Counted from the stretch's first letter, positions 34,758 through 44,406 are shown. The stretch is DNA of 64,000 bases from [Clostridium] symbiosum (GCA_036419695.1 CP143946.1:2164001-2228000), one strand, 5' to 3'. Notes: a model not told the origin generated them from the sequence alone. Numbers and translations are program-made.

Positions 34758-37700
34758 ATGTACGACAAAGTCTCTACAAACCTAAACTTTGTAGAAAGAG
34801 AGAAAAATATTGAAAAGTTCTGGGCTGACAATAAGATCTTTGAGAAGAGCATCGACAGCCGGAAGGACGGAGAAACCTATACGTTTTACGACGGACCGCC
34901 AACGGCCAATGGAAAACCGCATATCGGCCATGTCCTTACACGCGTTATCAAGGATATGATCCCGAGATACCGCACCATGAAGGGATACATGGTTCCTAGA
35001 AAAGCGGGCTGGGATACCCACGGTCTCCCGGTGGAGCTGGAGGTTGAGAAGAGCCTCGGCCTGGACGGCAAGGAGCAGATTGAGCAGTATGGTCTTGAAC
35101 CGTTCATCGAGCACTGTAAAGAGAGTGTCTGGAAATATAAGGGAATGTGGGAAGATTTTTCCTCCACGGTCGGTTTCTGGGCCGATATGGATGATCCTTA
35201 TGTAACCTATCACAACGAATATATCGAATCCGAGTGGTGGGCTTTAAAGAAGATCTGGGACAAGGGCCTTTTATACAAAGGTTTCAAGATTGTGCCTTAC
35301 TGCCCCCGCTGCGGAACCCCGCTTTCCAGCCATGAGGTGGCACAGGGATATAAAGATGTAAAAGAGCGTTCCGCCATCGCAAGATTCAAAGTAAAAGGCG
35401 AAGACGCCTATATCCTGGCATGGACAACAACACCGTGGACTCTGCCGTCCAACGTGGCCCTCTGCGTAAATCCGGTGGAATCCTATGTAAAAGTAGAGAT
35501 GAAAGAGGACGGCACGGTATATTACCTGGCCGAGGCGCTCTGCGATACGGTTCTGGGAGAAGGCGCCTATGAGGTAAAGGAAAAATATACGGGAAAAGAC
35601 CTGGAATACAAGGAGTACGAGCCGTTATTCGATTTTGCCGTAGAGCTTGCTAAAAAACAGAACAAAAAAGCATACTATGTGACATGCGATACCTATGTTA
35701 CACTGACGGACGGTACCGGCGTCGTACACATTGCGCCTGCTTTCGGTGAGGACGACTCGAAGGTCGGAAGAAATTATGATCTGCCGTTCGTTCAGCTTGT
35801 CAATGCCAAGGGGGAGATGACGGAAGAGACACTCTGGCCGGGAACGTTCTGCAAGAAAGCGGATCCGATGGTTCTTGAGAACCTGAAAGAGAGAGGCCTC
35901 CTGTTCTCAGCTCCTGTATTTGAGCACAGCTATCCGCACTGCTGGAGATGCGACACTCCGCTCATCTATTATGCAAGAGAGTCCTGGTTCATCAAGATGA
36001 CAGAGGTGAAAGAGGATCTGATCCGCAACAACAATACAATCAACTGGATTCCGGAGAGCATCGGCAAGGGCCGTTTCGGCGACTGGCTGGAGAATGTCCA
36101 GGACTGGGGCATCAGCCGTAACCGTTACTGGGGAACGCCTTTAAATATCTGGGAATGTGAATGCGGCTGCCAGCATTCCATCGGCAGCATTGAAGAATTA
36201 AAGAGCATGTCGGAGAACTGCCCTGAGGATATTGAACTTCATCGTCCATATATCGACGAGGTGACAATCACCTGCCCGAAGTGCGGAAAACAGATGCACC
36301 GTGTGCCGGAAGTAATCGACTGCTGGTTCGATTCCGGCGCCATGCCGTTTGCACAGCATCACTATCCGTTTGAGAACCAGGAGAAATTTGAGCAGCAGTT
36401 CCCGGCCGACTTTATCTCCGAGGCCGTGGATCAGACGAGAGGCTGGTTCTACTCCCTGCTTGCAATTTCCACGCTGATCTTCAACCAGGCCCCGTACAAG
36501 AATGTCATCGTTATGGGCCATGTCCAGGACGAGAACGGACAGAAGATGAGTAAATCCAAGGGCAACGCGGTCGATCCGTTCGACGCACTGGAAACATACG
36601 GAGCGGATGCCATCCGCTGGTATTTCTATGTCAACAGCGCGCCATGGCTGCCGAACCGTTTTCATGGCAAAGCCGTTATGGAAGGCCAGAGAAAATTCAT
36701 GGGAACGCTGTGGAATACCTATGCATTTTTCGTTCTCTACGCAAATATAGATAATTTTGATGCGACACAGCATCAGCTGGAGTATGATAAACTTCCGGTA
36801 ATGGATAAATGGCTGCTGTCCAAACTGAACACGCTTGTGGGCAAGGTGGACGACGACCTGGCTAACTACAGAATCCCTGAGGCTGCCAGAGCTCTCCAGG
36901 ATTTCGTGGACGATATGAGCAACTGGTATGTCAGAAGAAGCCGTGAGCGTTTCTGGGCAAAGGGAATGGAGCAGGATAAAATTAATGCTTATATGACCCT
37001 TTACACAGCGCTTGTCACCGTGTGCAAGGCCGCCGCTCCGATGGTGCCTTTCATGGCGGAGGATATTTACCAGAACCTTGTAAGAAAGATTGATAAAGAA
37101 GCGCCCGAGAGCATCCATCTCTGTGATTTCCCTGAGGTTGATGAAAAATGCATCGACAGGGAGCTGGAGTCCAGAATGGACGAAGTACTGAAGATTGTAG
37201 TATTCGGCCGCGCTGCCAGAAATACGGCCAACATCAAGAACCGCCAGCCGATCGGCAGGATGTTTGTGAAAGCGGAGACGGCTCTCCCTGAATTTTATCA
37301 GGAGATCATCGAAGATGAGCTGAATGTAAAAGAAGTGAAATTTACGTCCGATGTGCGTGATTTCACATCCTACAGCTTCAAACCGCAGCTTAAGACGGTT
37401 GGGCCAAAATACGGAAAACAGCTTGGAAATATCAGGAAAGCGCTGGCTGAAATCGATGGAAATACGGCAATGGATACGCTGAATGAGACGGGAAGCCTGA
37501 AATTTGACTTCGACGGCACAGAGGTTATCCTGACGGCAGACGACCTCTTAATCGATACGGCCCAGGTAGAGGGTTATATCTCAGAGGGAGACAATTCCGT
37601 GACAGTCGTGCTTGATACGAATCTGACGCCGGAACTGATCGAAGAGGGATTTGTCCGCGAAATCATCAGCAAAGTCCAGACCATGCGTAAGGAAGCCGGT

Positions 37701-37898
37701 TTTGAGGTCATGAACCACATCAACGTGTTCCAGGATGAGAACGATACGATTGCGGCCATCCTTAAAAAATATACGGAAGAAATCAAGAGTGAGGTTCTGG
37801 CGGACAACATTATGCTGGGACAGACCGGAGGATATGCAAAAGAATGGAATATCAACGGTGAGAAGGTCATGTTGGGTGTAGAGAAGACCACCGACTGA
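34758..37898 (+). CDS. ileS: Isoleucyl-tRNA synthetase, IleS2 (eukaryote-like) type
   Basis: 1046 aa class I synthetase. HIGH motif HIGH at residues 55-58 (GPPTANGKPHIGHVL), KMSKS near 596, zinc-type cysteine pairs CPRCGTPL and CWRCDTPL. The length and the N-terminal VEREKNIEKFWADNKIFEKS with GLPVELEVEKSLGL fit the longer IleS2 branch rather than the ~930-residue IleS1; IleS2 enzymes are known for low mupirocin sensitivity. AGGAGG 8 nt upstream of the ATG, and a T-box controls it. glgP follows after 16 nt. Confidence 0.96.
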   Translation: MYDKVSTNLNFVEREKNIEKFWADNKIFEKSIDSRKDGETYTFYDGPPTANGKPHIGHVLTRVIKDMIPRYRTMKGYMVPRKAGWDTHGLPVELEVEKSLGLDGKEQIEQYGLEPFIEHCKESVWKYKGMWEDFSSTVGFWADMDDPYVTYHNEYIESEWWALKKIWDKGLLYKGFKIVPYCPRCGTPLSSHEVAQGYKDVKERSAIARFKVKGEDAYILAWTTTPWTLPSNVALCVNPVESYVKVEMKEDGTVYYLAEALCDTVLGEGAYEVKEKYTGKDLEYKEYEPLFDFAVELAKKQNKKAYYVTCDTYVTLTDGTGVVHIAPAFGEDDSKVGRNYDLPFVQLVNAKGEMTEETLWPGTFCKKADPMVLENLKERGLLFSAPVFEHSYPHCWRCDTPLIYYARESWFIKMTEVKEDLIRNNNTINWIPESIGKGRFGDWLENVQDWGISRNRYWGTPLNIWECECGCQHSIGSIEELKSMSENCPEDIELHRPYIDEVTITCPKCGKQMHRVPEVIDCWFDSGAMPFAQHHYPFENQEKFEQQFPADFISEAVDQTRGWFYSLLAISTLIFNQAPYKNVIVMGHVQDENGQKMSKSKGNAVDPFDALETYGADAIRWYFYVNSAPWLPNRFHGKAVMEGQRKFMGTLWNTYAFFVLYANIDNFDATQHQLEYDKLPVMDKWLLSKLNTLVGKVDDDLANYRIPEAARALQDFVDDMSNWYVRRSRERFWAKGMEQDKINAYMTLYTALVTVCKAAAPMVPFMAEDIYQNLVRKIDKEAPESIHLCDFPEVDEKCIDRELESRMDEVLKIVVFGRAARNTANIKNRQPIGRMFVKAETALPEFYQEIIEDELNVKEVKFTSDVRDFTSYSFKPQLKTVGPKYGKQLGNIRKALAEIDGNTAMDTLNETGSLKFDFDGTEVILTADDLLIDTAQVEGYISEGDNSVTVVLDTNLTPELIEEGFVREIISKVQTMRKEAGFEVMNHINVFQDENDTIAAILKKYTEEIKSEVLADNIMLGQTGGYAKEWNINGEKVMLGVEKTTD

Positions 37899-37914
37899 TT
37901 CAGGAGGATAACAA

Positions 37915-40368
37915 ATGCAGACTTTTAATAAGGAAGCTATAAAGAGAAGTATTATTGACAATGTGAAAAACCAGTTTAGAAAGACCATCGACGAAGCGAC
38001 GCCGCAGCAGGTTTACCAGGCCGTGGCGTATGCGGTAAAAGATGTGATTATCGACAATTGGATTGCGACCCAGAAAGCATTCGACGAGACAAAAGCCAAA
38101 AGGGTGTACTATCTTTCCATGGAGTTTCTGATGGGCCGCGCCCTGGGCAATAATATTATCAATCTGGGAGCACAGACGGAAATCAGGGAAGCCCTGGAAG
38201 AACTGGGCTTTGACTTAAACGCAATTGAAGACCAGGAGCCGGATCCGGCTCTTGGCAACGGCGGCCTCGGCCGTCTCGCCGCCTGCTTCCTGGATTCCCT
38301 TGCCACACTGGGATATCCGGCATACGGCTGCGGCATCCGTTACCATTACGGCATGTTCAAACAGAAAATTGAGAACGGCTATCAGATCGAGGTGCCGGAC
38401 GAGTGGCTGAAGAACGGTTATCCGTTCGAAATCCGGCGCGCAGAGTATGCGACCGAGGTTAAATTCGGCGGCTACGTGAAGACGGTCTGGAACGGACAGC
38501 GCAACGTGTTTGTCCAGGAAGGATACCAGTCCGTACAGGCAATTCCTTATGACATGCCGATTGTCGGCTACGGCAATAACGTAGTCAATACGCTGCGTAT
38601 CTGGGACGCCCAGCCAATCAATACCTTCAGCCTTGCCGCATTCGACAAGGGAGATTACCAGAAGGCGGTAGAGCAGGAGAACCTGGCTAAGAACCTGGTG
38701 GAGGTGCTTTATCCCAACGACAACCACTATGCGGGCAAGGAACTGCGTCTGAAACAGCAGTATTTCTTCATTTCCGCCAGCCTTCAGGTTGCGATTAAGA
38801 AATTTAAAGAGCAGAACGGCGACATCCATAAGCTTCCGGAAAAAGTAGTATTCCAGATGAACGATACGCATCCGACCGTTTCGGTTGCGGAGTTGATGAG
38901 GCTGCTTCTGGATGAAGAGCATCTGGAGTGGGAGGACGCCTGGGCGATTACGACAAAATGCTGTGCCTACACCAACCATACCATCATGGCAGAGGCTCTG
39001 GAAAAATGGCCGATCGAGCTGTTCTCCAGACTGCTTCCGCGTATTTACCAGATTGTCGAGGAGATCAACCGCCGCTTCTTAATCGAGGTGGGGGAGAAGT
39101 ATCCGAACAATTACGAAAAAGTGAAGAAAATGGCCATTATTTTCGACGGACAGGTAAAGATGGCCCATCTGGCTATCGTGGCCGGTTTCTCCGTCAACGG
39201 CGTTGCCAGACTTCATACGGAGATTTTAAAGAAGCAGGAGCTGAAAGATTTCTATGAGATGATGCCTGAGAAATTCAGCAACAAGACGAACGGCATCACC
39301 CAGAGGCGCTTCCTGCTCCACGGCAATCCTCTGCTGGCCCAGTGGGTGACAGACAAGATTGGCGACGAGTGGATTACGGATCTTCCCCACATCAGCAAAC
39401 TGGCTATCTATGCGGATGACGAGAAGTGCCGCCAGGAATTCATGAATATCAAGTACCAGAACAAGCTGCGCCTGGCAAAATATATTAAAGAACACAACGG
39501 AATCGATGTCGACCCGCGCTCCATTTTCGATGTGCAGGTGAAACGTCTCCATGAGTACAAACGCCAGCTGTTAAATATCCTCCATGTTATGTATCTCTAT
39601 AACCAGCTGAAGGATAACCCCAATATTGAAATGGTTCCAAGGACCTTTATTTTCGGGGCAAAAGCGGCGGCAGGTTATCAGATTGCGAAGAAGACAATCA
39701 AACTGATCAACTCCGTTGCCGATGTGATCAACAACGACAAATCAATCGGCGGTAAGATTAAGGTTGTATTTATCGAGGACTATAAAGTGTCCAATGCAGA
39801 GATGATTTTTGCCGCATCCGACGTCAGCGAGCAGATATCCACGGCCAGCAAAGAGGCGTCCGGCACCGGTAATATGAAATTTATGCTGAACGGAGCCCTT
39901 ACCCTGGGAACCATGGACGGGGCCAACGTTGAGATTGTGGAGGAAGTAGGCGAAGAGAATGCCTTCATTTTCGGCCTGACCTCCGATGAAGTTATTAATT
40001 ACGAGAACAACGGCGGTTACAATCCGGTTGAGATTTTCAACACCGACCAGGAGATCCGCCGCGTGCTGATGCAGCTTATTAACGGCTACTATGCGCCGCA
40101 GGATCCCGAGCTGTTCCGTGATATTTACAATTCTCTTTTAAATACGAAGAACAGTGCGAAAGCCGATACCTATTTCATTCTCAAGGATTTCCATGCATAT
40201 GCCGAGGCACAGAAACGGGTGGAAGAGGCATACCGTGATGAGAAGAGATGGGCGAAGGCCGCTATGTTGAATGTGGCATGTTCCGGCAAGTTCTCCTCCG
40301 ACCGGACGATCGAGGAGTACGTAAGGGATATCTGGCACCTGAAAAAAGTAAAGGTAGAGATGGACTAA
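37915..40368 (+). CDS. glgP: Glycogen/maltodextrin phosphorylase
   Basis: 817 aa PLP enzyme releasing glucose-1-phosphate from alpha-1,4-glucans. The PLP lysine lies in EASGTGNMKFMLNGALTLG near residue 655; NGGLGRLAACFLDSLAT, QMNDTHPTVSVAELMRLL and DVQVKRLHEYKRQLLN are family blocks. CAGGAGG is 8 nt before the ATG. It follows ileS by 16 nt with no terminator, so the T-box probably also governs this gene, an odd pairing of translation and glycogen use. Confidence 0.97.
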   Translation: MQTFNKEAIKRSIIDNVKNQFRKTIDEATPQQVYQAVAYAVKDVIIDNWIATQKAFDETKAKRVYYLSMEFLMGRALGNNIINLGAQTEIREALEELGFDLNAIEDQEPDPALGNGGLGRLAACFLDSLATLGYPAYGCGIRYHYGMFKQKIENGYQIEVPDEWLKNGYPFEIRRAEYATEVKFGGYVKTVWNGQRNVFVQEGYQSVQAIPYDMPIVGYGNNVVNTLRIWDAQPINTFSLAAFDKGDYQKAVEQENLAKNLVEVLYPNDNHYAGKELRLKQQYFFISASLQVAIKKFKEQNGDIHKLPEKVVFQMNDTHPTVSVAELMRLLLDEEHLEWEDAWAITTKCCAYTNHTIMAEALEKWPIELFSRLLPRIYQIVEEINRRFLIEVGEKYPNNYEKVKKMAIIFDGQVKMAHLAIVAGFSVNGVARLHTEILKKQELKDFYEMMPEKFSNKTNGITQRRFLLHGNPLLAQWVTDKIGDEWITDLPHISKLAIYADDEKCRQEFMNIKYQNKLRLAKYIKEHNGIDVDPRSIFDVQVKRLHEYKRQLLNILHVMYLYNQLKDNPNIEMVPRTFIFGAKAAAGYQIAKKTIKLINSVADVINNDKSIGGKIKVVFIEDYKVSNAEMIFAASDVSEQISTASKEASGTGNMKFMLNGALTLGTMDGANVEIVEEVGEENAFIFGLTSDEVINYENNGGYNPVEIFNTDQEIRRVLMQLINGYYAPQDPELFRDIYNSLLNTKNSAKADTYFILKDFHAYAEAQKRVEEAYRDEKRWAKAAMLNVACSGKFSSDRTIEEYVRDIWHLKKVKVEMD

Positions 40369-40905
40369 ATGAGAACCAGTTTTCTTTCAAAAAACCATTC
40401 CAGGAGCAGGAGAACATCAGTTTCCCTGCCGGTCGTTCTGGCCCTGGCCCTGTTTATTATTTCGGTGGTTAGTTTTATCACCTTTTCCGCCAGCAGCAGC
40501 GCCCAGGCGGAGAGGATTCTAAAAAAACTGTACACATCGGAAAAGGCGGAGGAACTTGAGGAGGCGGCCAGCGTCGGCCTGCCCCGGATGTATGAGGAGC
40601 ATTTTGCCGGAGATTTAACCGACAATGGAAAAGACTCACTTCTTCCCATCGGAATCCCCTACACGCTGTATTTACAGCAGCTTGGGGCTCCGGTGGAGCG
40701 CATCTATGCACAGCCGCCGGAACTTGTGAAGGAAGAGGATAACGGAAAAACCGTCAGCTACCGGTACACGGTCGAGACGGAGTTTTATCTGGAGAGAAGA
40801 CTTGAGCCGGTCGCGCCGGTGGTCAGGAAAAAATTTATCGGTACGATTACGCTCCGGAAAACGGGATTTTTAAAATGGAAAATGGATGCCGTTACCGCCG
40901 GGTAA
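40369..40905 (+). CDS. Uncharacterised membrane-anchored protein
   Basis: 178 aa starting with the base after the glgP stop; no separate ribosome site beyond the end of glgP, so translation is likely coupled, or the real start is internal. Basic N-terminus (SKNHSRSRRTS), one membrane helix (~19-41, LPVVLALALFIISVVSFITF), then an extracytoplasmic alpha/beta domain. Not recognised. It precedes spoIID and spoIIQ and may act in sporulation or at the envelope, but that is only context. Confidence 0.8.
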   Translation: MRTSFLSKNHSRSRRTSVSLPVVLALALFIISVVSFITFSASSSAQAERILKKLYTSEKAEELEEAASVGLPRMYEEHFAGDLTDNGKDSLLPIGIPYTLYLQQLGAPVERIYAQPPELVKEEDNGKTVSYRYTVETEFYLERRLEPVAPVVRKKFIGTITLRKTGFLKWKMDAVTAG

Positions 40906-40943
40906 GATGCGGGGGCATCCGGGTAATTGAATAGAAGTGGTTG

Positions 40944-40972
40944 GAATAAGAATCCGGCCCGTTACATAAAAT
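40944..40972 (+). promoter_or_regulatory. Candidate SigmaE-type promoter of spoIID
   Basis: GAATAAG (40944-40950), 14 nt, CATAAAAT (40965-40972), close to the sigma-E pattern KMATATW / CATACAMT. spoIID is a sigma-E gene in B. subtilis. If right, it excludes the start codon at 40971. Confidence 0.45.
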
Positions 40973-41018
40973 GATAATGCGATATCTATTATTTTATGGA
41001 ACGGAGCCGGTTTTTTAT

Positions 41019-41933
41019 ATGAGAAAAGCAGCAGCAATCTGCCTGATGGCAATTTTGATACCATACATAGCGACACTCGCCTGGACAGGCCGTGTAGAGG
41101 GAAATACGGAGAGGGGGAACTTATCGGGCCGGGTGGTCCTTCTGGACCGCGACGGTTCCATGTCGCCGGTGGATATGGAGGAATACCTGATTGGGATTAC
41201 GGCGATTCAGATTCCGGCGGAATACGGCGAGGAGGCAATCAAAGCCCAGGCCATTATCGCCAGGACCTATCTCTGCCGGCAGATGCAGGGAAAAGACAGG
41301 ATCGAGGAGTCGGCCCTGGATCTCGATTACCTGGAGCAGAGCCAGATGGAGGAGATGTGGGGCAAGGCCGATTACCTGACGAATTATAAAAAAATCAGGG
41401 ATGCCGTCCAGGCAACGGCCGGGCAGGTCATCGAATATAACGGAGATTACATAGAACCTTTATTTCACCGTTTGAGCGCCGGGAAGACGAGAACCGGGGA
41501 TGAACTTCACCCTTATCTCGTTTCGGTGGACGCAGGCGAGGATGTGGAGGGAGAAAACTATCTGGGAGTATATACGTTTACCAGGCAGGAGATGGCCGAT
41601 AAGCTGAATTCCATGTCCGATTCGCCGCAGGTCAGGCCGGAGGATGTGCTGGAGAGCATCCAGGTTATTAAAAAGGATGAGGCCGGGTACGTGGAATCGA
41701 TTCAGGCCGGGTCAAAGAGCTACAGCGGGGAGGAGATCCAGTATGCTCTGGGACTTCCGTCACCGGCCTACACATTCGAGGCCGCGGAGGGAAATGTAAG
41801 GTGCACCGTCAAGGGGCTGGGCCACGGATACGGCTTTGATCAGTACGGCGCCTCGCTAAAAGCGGCGCAGGGGTGGACGGCGGAAAAAATTCTGGAATTT
41901 TATTATAAAAATATTGTTGTAGTTTTTGAATAA
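41019..41933 (+). CDS. spoIID: Stage II sporulation protein D (peptidoglycan lytic transglycosylase)
   Basis: 304 aa from ATG 41019 (CGGAG 12 nt upstream); an upstream ATG at 40971 would remove the hydrophobic N-terminus from the front and sits in the promoter. SpoIID cuts glycan strands during engulfment, with SpoIIM and SpoIIP. Residues ~3-22 are a membrane helix; the domain shows MEEYLIGITAIQIPAEYGEE with the catalytic Glu region, KAQAIIARTYLCRQ and GLGHGYGFDQYGASLKAAQG. In the window it is followed by spoIIQ. Confidence 0.93.
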   Translation: MRKAAAICLMAILIPYIATLAWTGRVEGNTERGNLSGRVVLLDRDGSMSPVDMEEYLIGITAIQIPAEYGEEAIKAQAIIARTYLCRQMQGKDRIEESALDLDYLEQSQMEEMWGKADYLTNYKKIRDAVQATAGQVIEYNGDYIEPLFHRLSAGKTRTGDELHPYLVSVDAGEDVEGENYLGVYTFTRQEMADKLNSMSDSPQVRPEDVLESIQVIKKDEAGYVESIQAGSKSYSGEEIQYALGLPSPAYTFEAAEGNVRCTVKGLGHGYGFDQYGASLKAAQGWTAEKILEFYYKNIVVVFE

Positions 41934-41973
41934 AAAGCTTCGGTCAGGTAAGAATATAACCGAGGTGATAAAC

Positions 41974-42747
41974 GTGAAAAATAAGATGAATCAGTTGTTC
42001 AAGGACAAATTGTTCCTTGTCATGATGGTGTTAGGCCTGCTGACTATAGTAGCTGCGGCAGGAGCGGTAAAGATTAGAAAGGGAGACAACATTAACGAGC
42101 AGAATCCGTACCTGGAAGCGCCACAGACCCAGGGTATCCTTGCGGAGAACATACCGCAGAACAAAACCGGAAACGGTGGTAAGACGGAAAATGCAGAGAC
42201 GAGGGCCCAGGCGGCGGGAAGTTCAGACGCTTCCTATTCTTCCGATGATAAATCAGACTCCGCAGACAAAGGAGAAAACACTGCCAAAGCGGCAGGGGCA
42301 GCAGATGGCGCAGTAGGAGCGGTTACGCTCAATTACAGCGGAAAACGCGACCTTCAGTGGCCGGTCAGAGGAAATGTAGTGCTGGATTACAGCATGGATA
42401 CAACCATTTATTTCCCGACCCTTGACCAGTACAAATGCAACCCGGCCCTGATTATACAGGGAGATGTAAGCGATCCGGTCAGCGCACCGGCGGATGCAAG
42501 AGTCCTGGAAGCCGGCTCCAATGAGGAGATTGGCAATTATGTGGTTCTTGACCTGGGTAATGAGTACACAGCCGTGTGCGGCCAGCTTAAGGACGTACAG
42601 GTGGCGGAGAATGAGTATGTGACAAAAGGAACTCTGCTTGGATACGTGTCAGAACCCACAAAGTATTATTCAATTGAAGGAAACAACGTATATTTTGCGC
42701 TGATGCACGACGGACAATCTGTCGATGCCCTTGACTATCTGGAATAA
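41974..42747 (+). CDS. spoIIQ: SpoIIQ-like M23 (LytM) family protein, metal site degenerate
   Basis: 257 aa from GTG 41974 with GAGGTG upstream. One membrane helix (~13-33), a low-complexity Ala/Ser/Asp linker (~50-120), then a LytM domain starting LQWPVRGNVVLDYSMDTTI. SpoIIQ in the forespore pairs with SpoIIIAH to bridge the two membranes. The zinc His of the HxxxD site is replaced (NPALIIQGDVSDPV) and the HxH is missing (TAVCGQLKDVQV), so peptidase activity is unlikely, as in B. subtilis. It starts 40 nt after spoIID. Confidence 0.9.
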   Translation: MKNKMNQLFKDKLFLVMMVLGLLTIVAAAGAVKIRKGDNINEQNPYLEAPQTQGILAENIPQNKTGNGGKTENAETRAQAAGSSDASYSSDDKSDSADKGENTAKAAGAADGAVGAVTLNYSGKRDLQWPVRGNVVLDYSMDTTIYFPTLDQYKCNPALIIQGDVSDPVSAPADARVLEAGSNEEIGNYVVLDLGNEYTAVCGQLKDVQVAENEYVTKGTLLGYVSEPTKYYSIEGNNVYFALMHDGQSVDALDYLE

Positions 42748-42791
42748 ACAGAAAAGAGAAAGAACTGAGAAAACTGAATAGTGAAAAAAAC

Positions 42792-42853
42792 ATAAAAGTA
42801 CCGCGGCGGTTTACGGAAGGAATTTCTTGCGTAAAGTGTGGCGGCACTTTTAT
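42792..42853 (+). terminator. Terminator after spoIIQ
   Basis: ATAAAAGT with CCGC pairs with GCGG and ACTTTTAT around a second inner stem (TTTACG / CGTAAA). Confidence 0.65.
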
Positions 42854-42875
42854 AGTTACTGAAACTAGTTACTAT

Positions 42876-43045
42876 TCACAGCCCCGCTGTAAAGCGCGGT
42901 TCTGCGAACAGTAACACGCTCTGCGATGCACAGAAACGGCAAAAAACGCCGTTTCGCGCCGCAACCCTCGGGTTTTCTGTGACTTCCGCTACGCTCCACT
43001 CACAAAAAACACCTCGCGGGATATCGGCTGTGAACAGTTACTGAA
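42876..43045 (-). repeat. R3 interspersed repeat, full copy without insertion
   Basis: Reverse-complement order of blocks found at 8990-9172: GAACAGTAAC, GCGATGCACAGAAACGGC, AAAAACGCCGTTTCGCGCCG, AACACCTCGCGGGATATC, GTGAACAGTTACTG. It fills most of the 425-nt gap before the next gene; no gene seen there. Confidence 0.75.
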
Positions 43046-43172
43046 ACTATTTCCTTTTCAGGTTTACTTCCTGCTATGACTGGATGTATAATGGAGAAAG
43101 CAGGTAATATCCATGGAGCATGGAATTAACGGGCAGTAAATATTTGTGATTGTAGTAAAAAGGAGAACTGCT

Positions 43173-43766
43173 ATGAATCAGGAATTGCTGAAAAAGAATT
43201 TTGAAAACCACGGTTTTAAAACGGCTTTTTTTGCGACGGGCAAAGAGGCGGCCGACTATCTTACGGACCGGATACAGGGGCACAAGGTCTCTATCGGAGG
43301 CAGTATGACGGTTAAGGAGATGGGACTTTTTGAACTTCTCAGGGAGAAGAATGAGATGGTATGGCATTGGGATGTCCCGGGAAGGGATACTCTGATGAAT
43401 GCCAGGACGGCGGATGTTTACATCAGCAGCGCCAACGGAGTTTCGGAGACAGGAGAACTGGTTAATATCGATGGTACGGGAAACCGCGTCTCCCAGACAC
43501 TGTATGGACCGGAAAAGACATATTTTATTGTTGGAAGCAACAAAATCAGGGAGGACCTGGCCGGGGCGATGGACCGGGCAAAGAATGTGGCGGCCCCAAA
43601 GAACGCCAAACGCCAGAACTCCGCCACGCCGTGTGCGGTGAAAGGTGACCGCTGTTATGACTGCAGCAGTCCGGGACGAATCTGCCGTTCCACCGTGATT
43701 ATGGAACGGCCATCCAATGGGATGGAAGTTGAAATTATATTTGTGGACGAGCCGCTGGGTTATTAA
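43173..43766 (+). CDS. LUD-domain (lactate-utilisation LutC-like) protein
   Basis: 197 aa from ATG 43173 after AAAAGGAGAA. Single LUD (DUF162) domain: FFATGKEAADYLTDRIQGHK, VSIGGSMTVKEMGLFELL and DVYISSANGVSETGELVNID (the glycine-rich ligand site), TYFIVGSNKIREDLAGA. In lactate oxidation LutC works with LutA and LutB; here it is single and has a Cys-rich tail (CAVKGDRCYDCSSPGRICR), so another role is likely. No operon partners. Confidence 0.88.
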   Translation: MNQELLKKNFENHGFKTAFFATGKEAADYLTDRIQGHKVSIGGSMTVKEMGLFELLREKNEMVWHWDVPGRDTLMNARTADVYISSANGVSETGELVNIDGTGNRVSQTLYGPEKTYFIVGSNKIREDLAGAMDRAKNVAAPKNAKRQNSATPCAVKGDRCYDCSSPGRICRSTVIMERPSNGMEVEIIFVDEPLGY

Positions 43767-43922
43767 CGGCAGGGCATGCGTATAGAAAGTATGAATATGC
43801 CTGATTTCTCAAATTTTAATAATTCTAATGGAAAAATCATGATTTGTTCACAAAGTTTTCAAAGGGGAGCGTTATAATATCAGCATGCTAAGACAGCATA
43901 GAAACACACAAGGAGAAGGCAG

Positions 43923-44354
43923 ATGAATATTTTATTTTTTTTAACACCTAAAAGCGAAGTTGCGTATATAAATGACGATGATACATTGAGACAGGCACTG
44001 GAAAAGATGGAATACCACAAATATGCGGCTGTCCCCATCGTTAACCGCCAGGGGAGATACATAGGTACGCTGACGGAAGGAGACTTGCTTTGGGGCATAA
44101 AAAATAAGTATGATCTATCGCTTAGAGATGCGGAACGCATCCGCATTACGGAGATCCCAAGAAGATCGGATAATAAGCCGGTATTGGCGGACTCGGATAT
44201 GGAGGATTTGATTGACAAGGCCCTGAACCAGAACTTTGTTCCGGTACTCGATGATCAGAAGAACTTTATCGGAATCATTACGAGAAAAGACATCATCAAG
44301 TATCTCTGCAAGGAGAAGGAAAGGGAACTTAGGACAGGAAAAGAAGTGAAATAA
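43923..44354 (+). CDS. Stand-alone CBS-domain pair protein
   Basis: 143 aa with two CBS domains and nothing else: EYHKYAAVPIVNRQGRYIGT with LTEGDLLW (first) and NQNFVPVLDDQKNFIGIITR with KDIIKYL (second). Such Bateman modules bind adenine nucleotides and control partners or report energy state. AAGGAGAAGGCAG lies before the ATG. A strong terminator follows. Confidence 0.9.
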   Translation: MNILFFLTPKSEVAYINDDDTLRQALEKMEYHKYAAVPIVNRQGRYIGTLTEGDLLWGIKNKYDLSLRDAERIRITEIPRRSDNKPVLADSDMEDLIDKALNQNFVPVLDDQKNFIGIITRKDIIKYLCKEKERELRTGKEVK

Positions 44355-44366
44355 TGAGCCTTTAAA

Positions 44367-44406
44367 GATACGAAAGTAACGCCGGCCGCGCTTTCGTATC
44401 TTTTTT
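44367..44406 (+). terminator. Terminator after the CBS protein
   Basis: GATACGAAAG pairs exactly with CTTTCGTATC around a 14-nt loop, followed by TTTTTT. Confidence 0.88.

Noticed and set aside
40971..41018. Earlier start for SpoIID
   Set aside because: No ribosome site, and it would lie within the candidate sigma-E -10 region.
43146..43172. Earlier start for the LUD protein
   Set aside because: The frame is open but AAAAGGAGAA sits just before ATG 43173, inside this extension.
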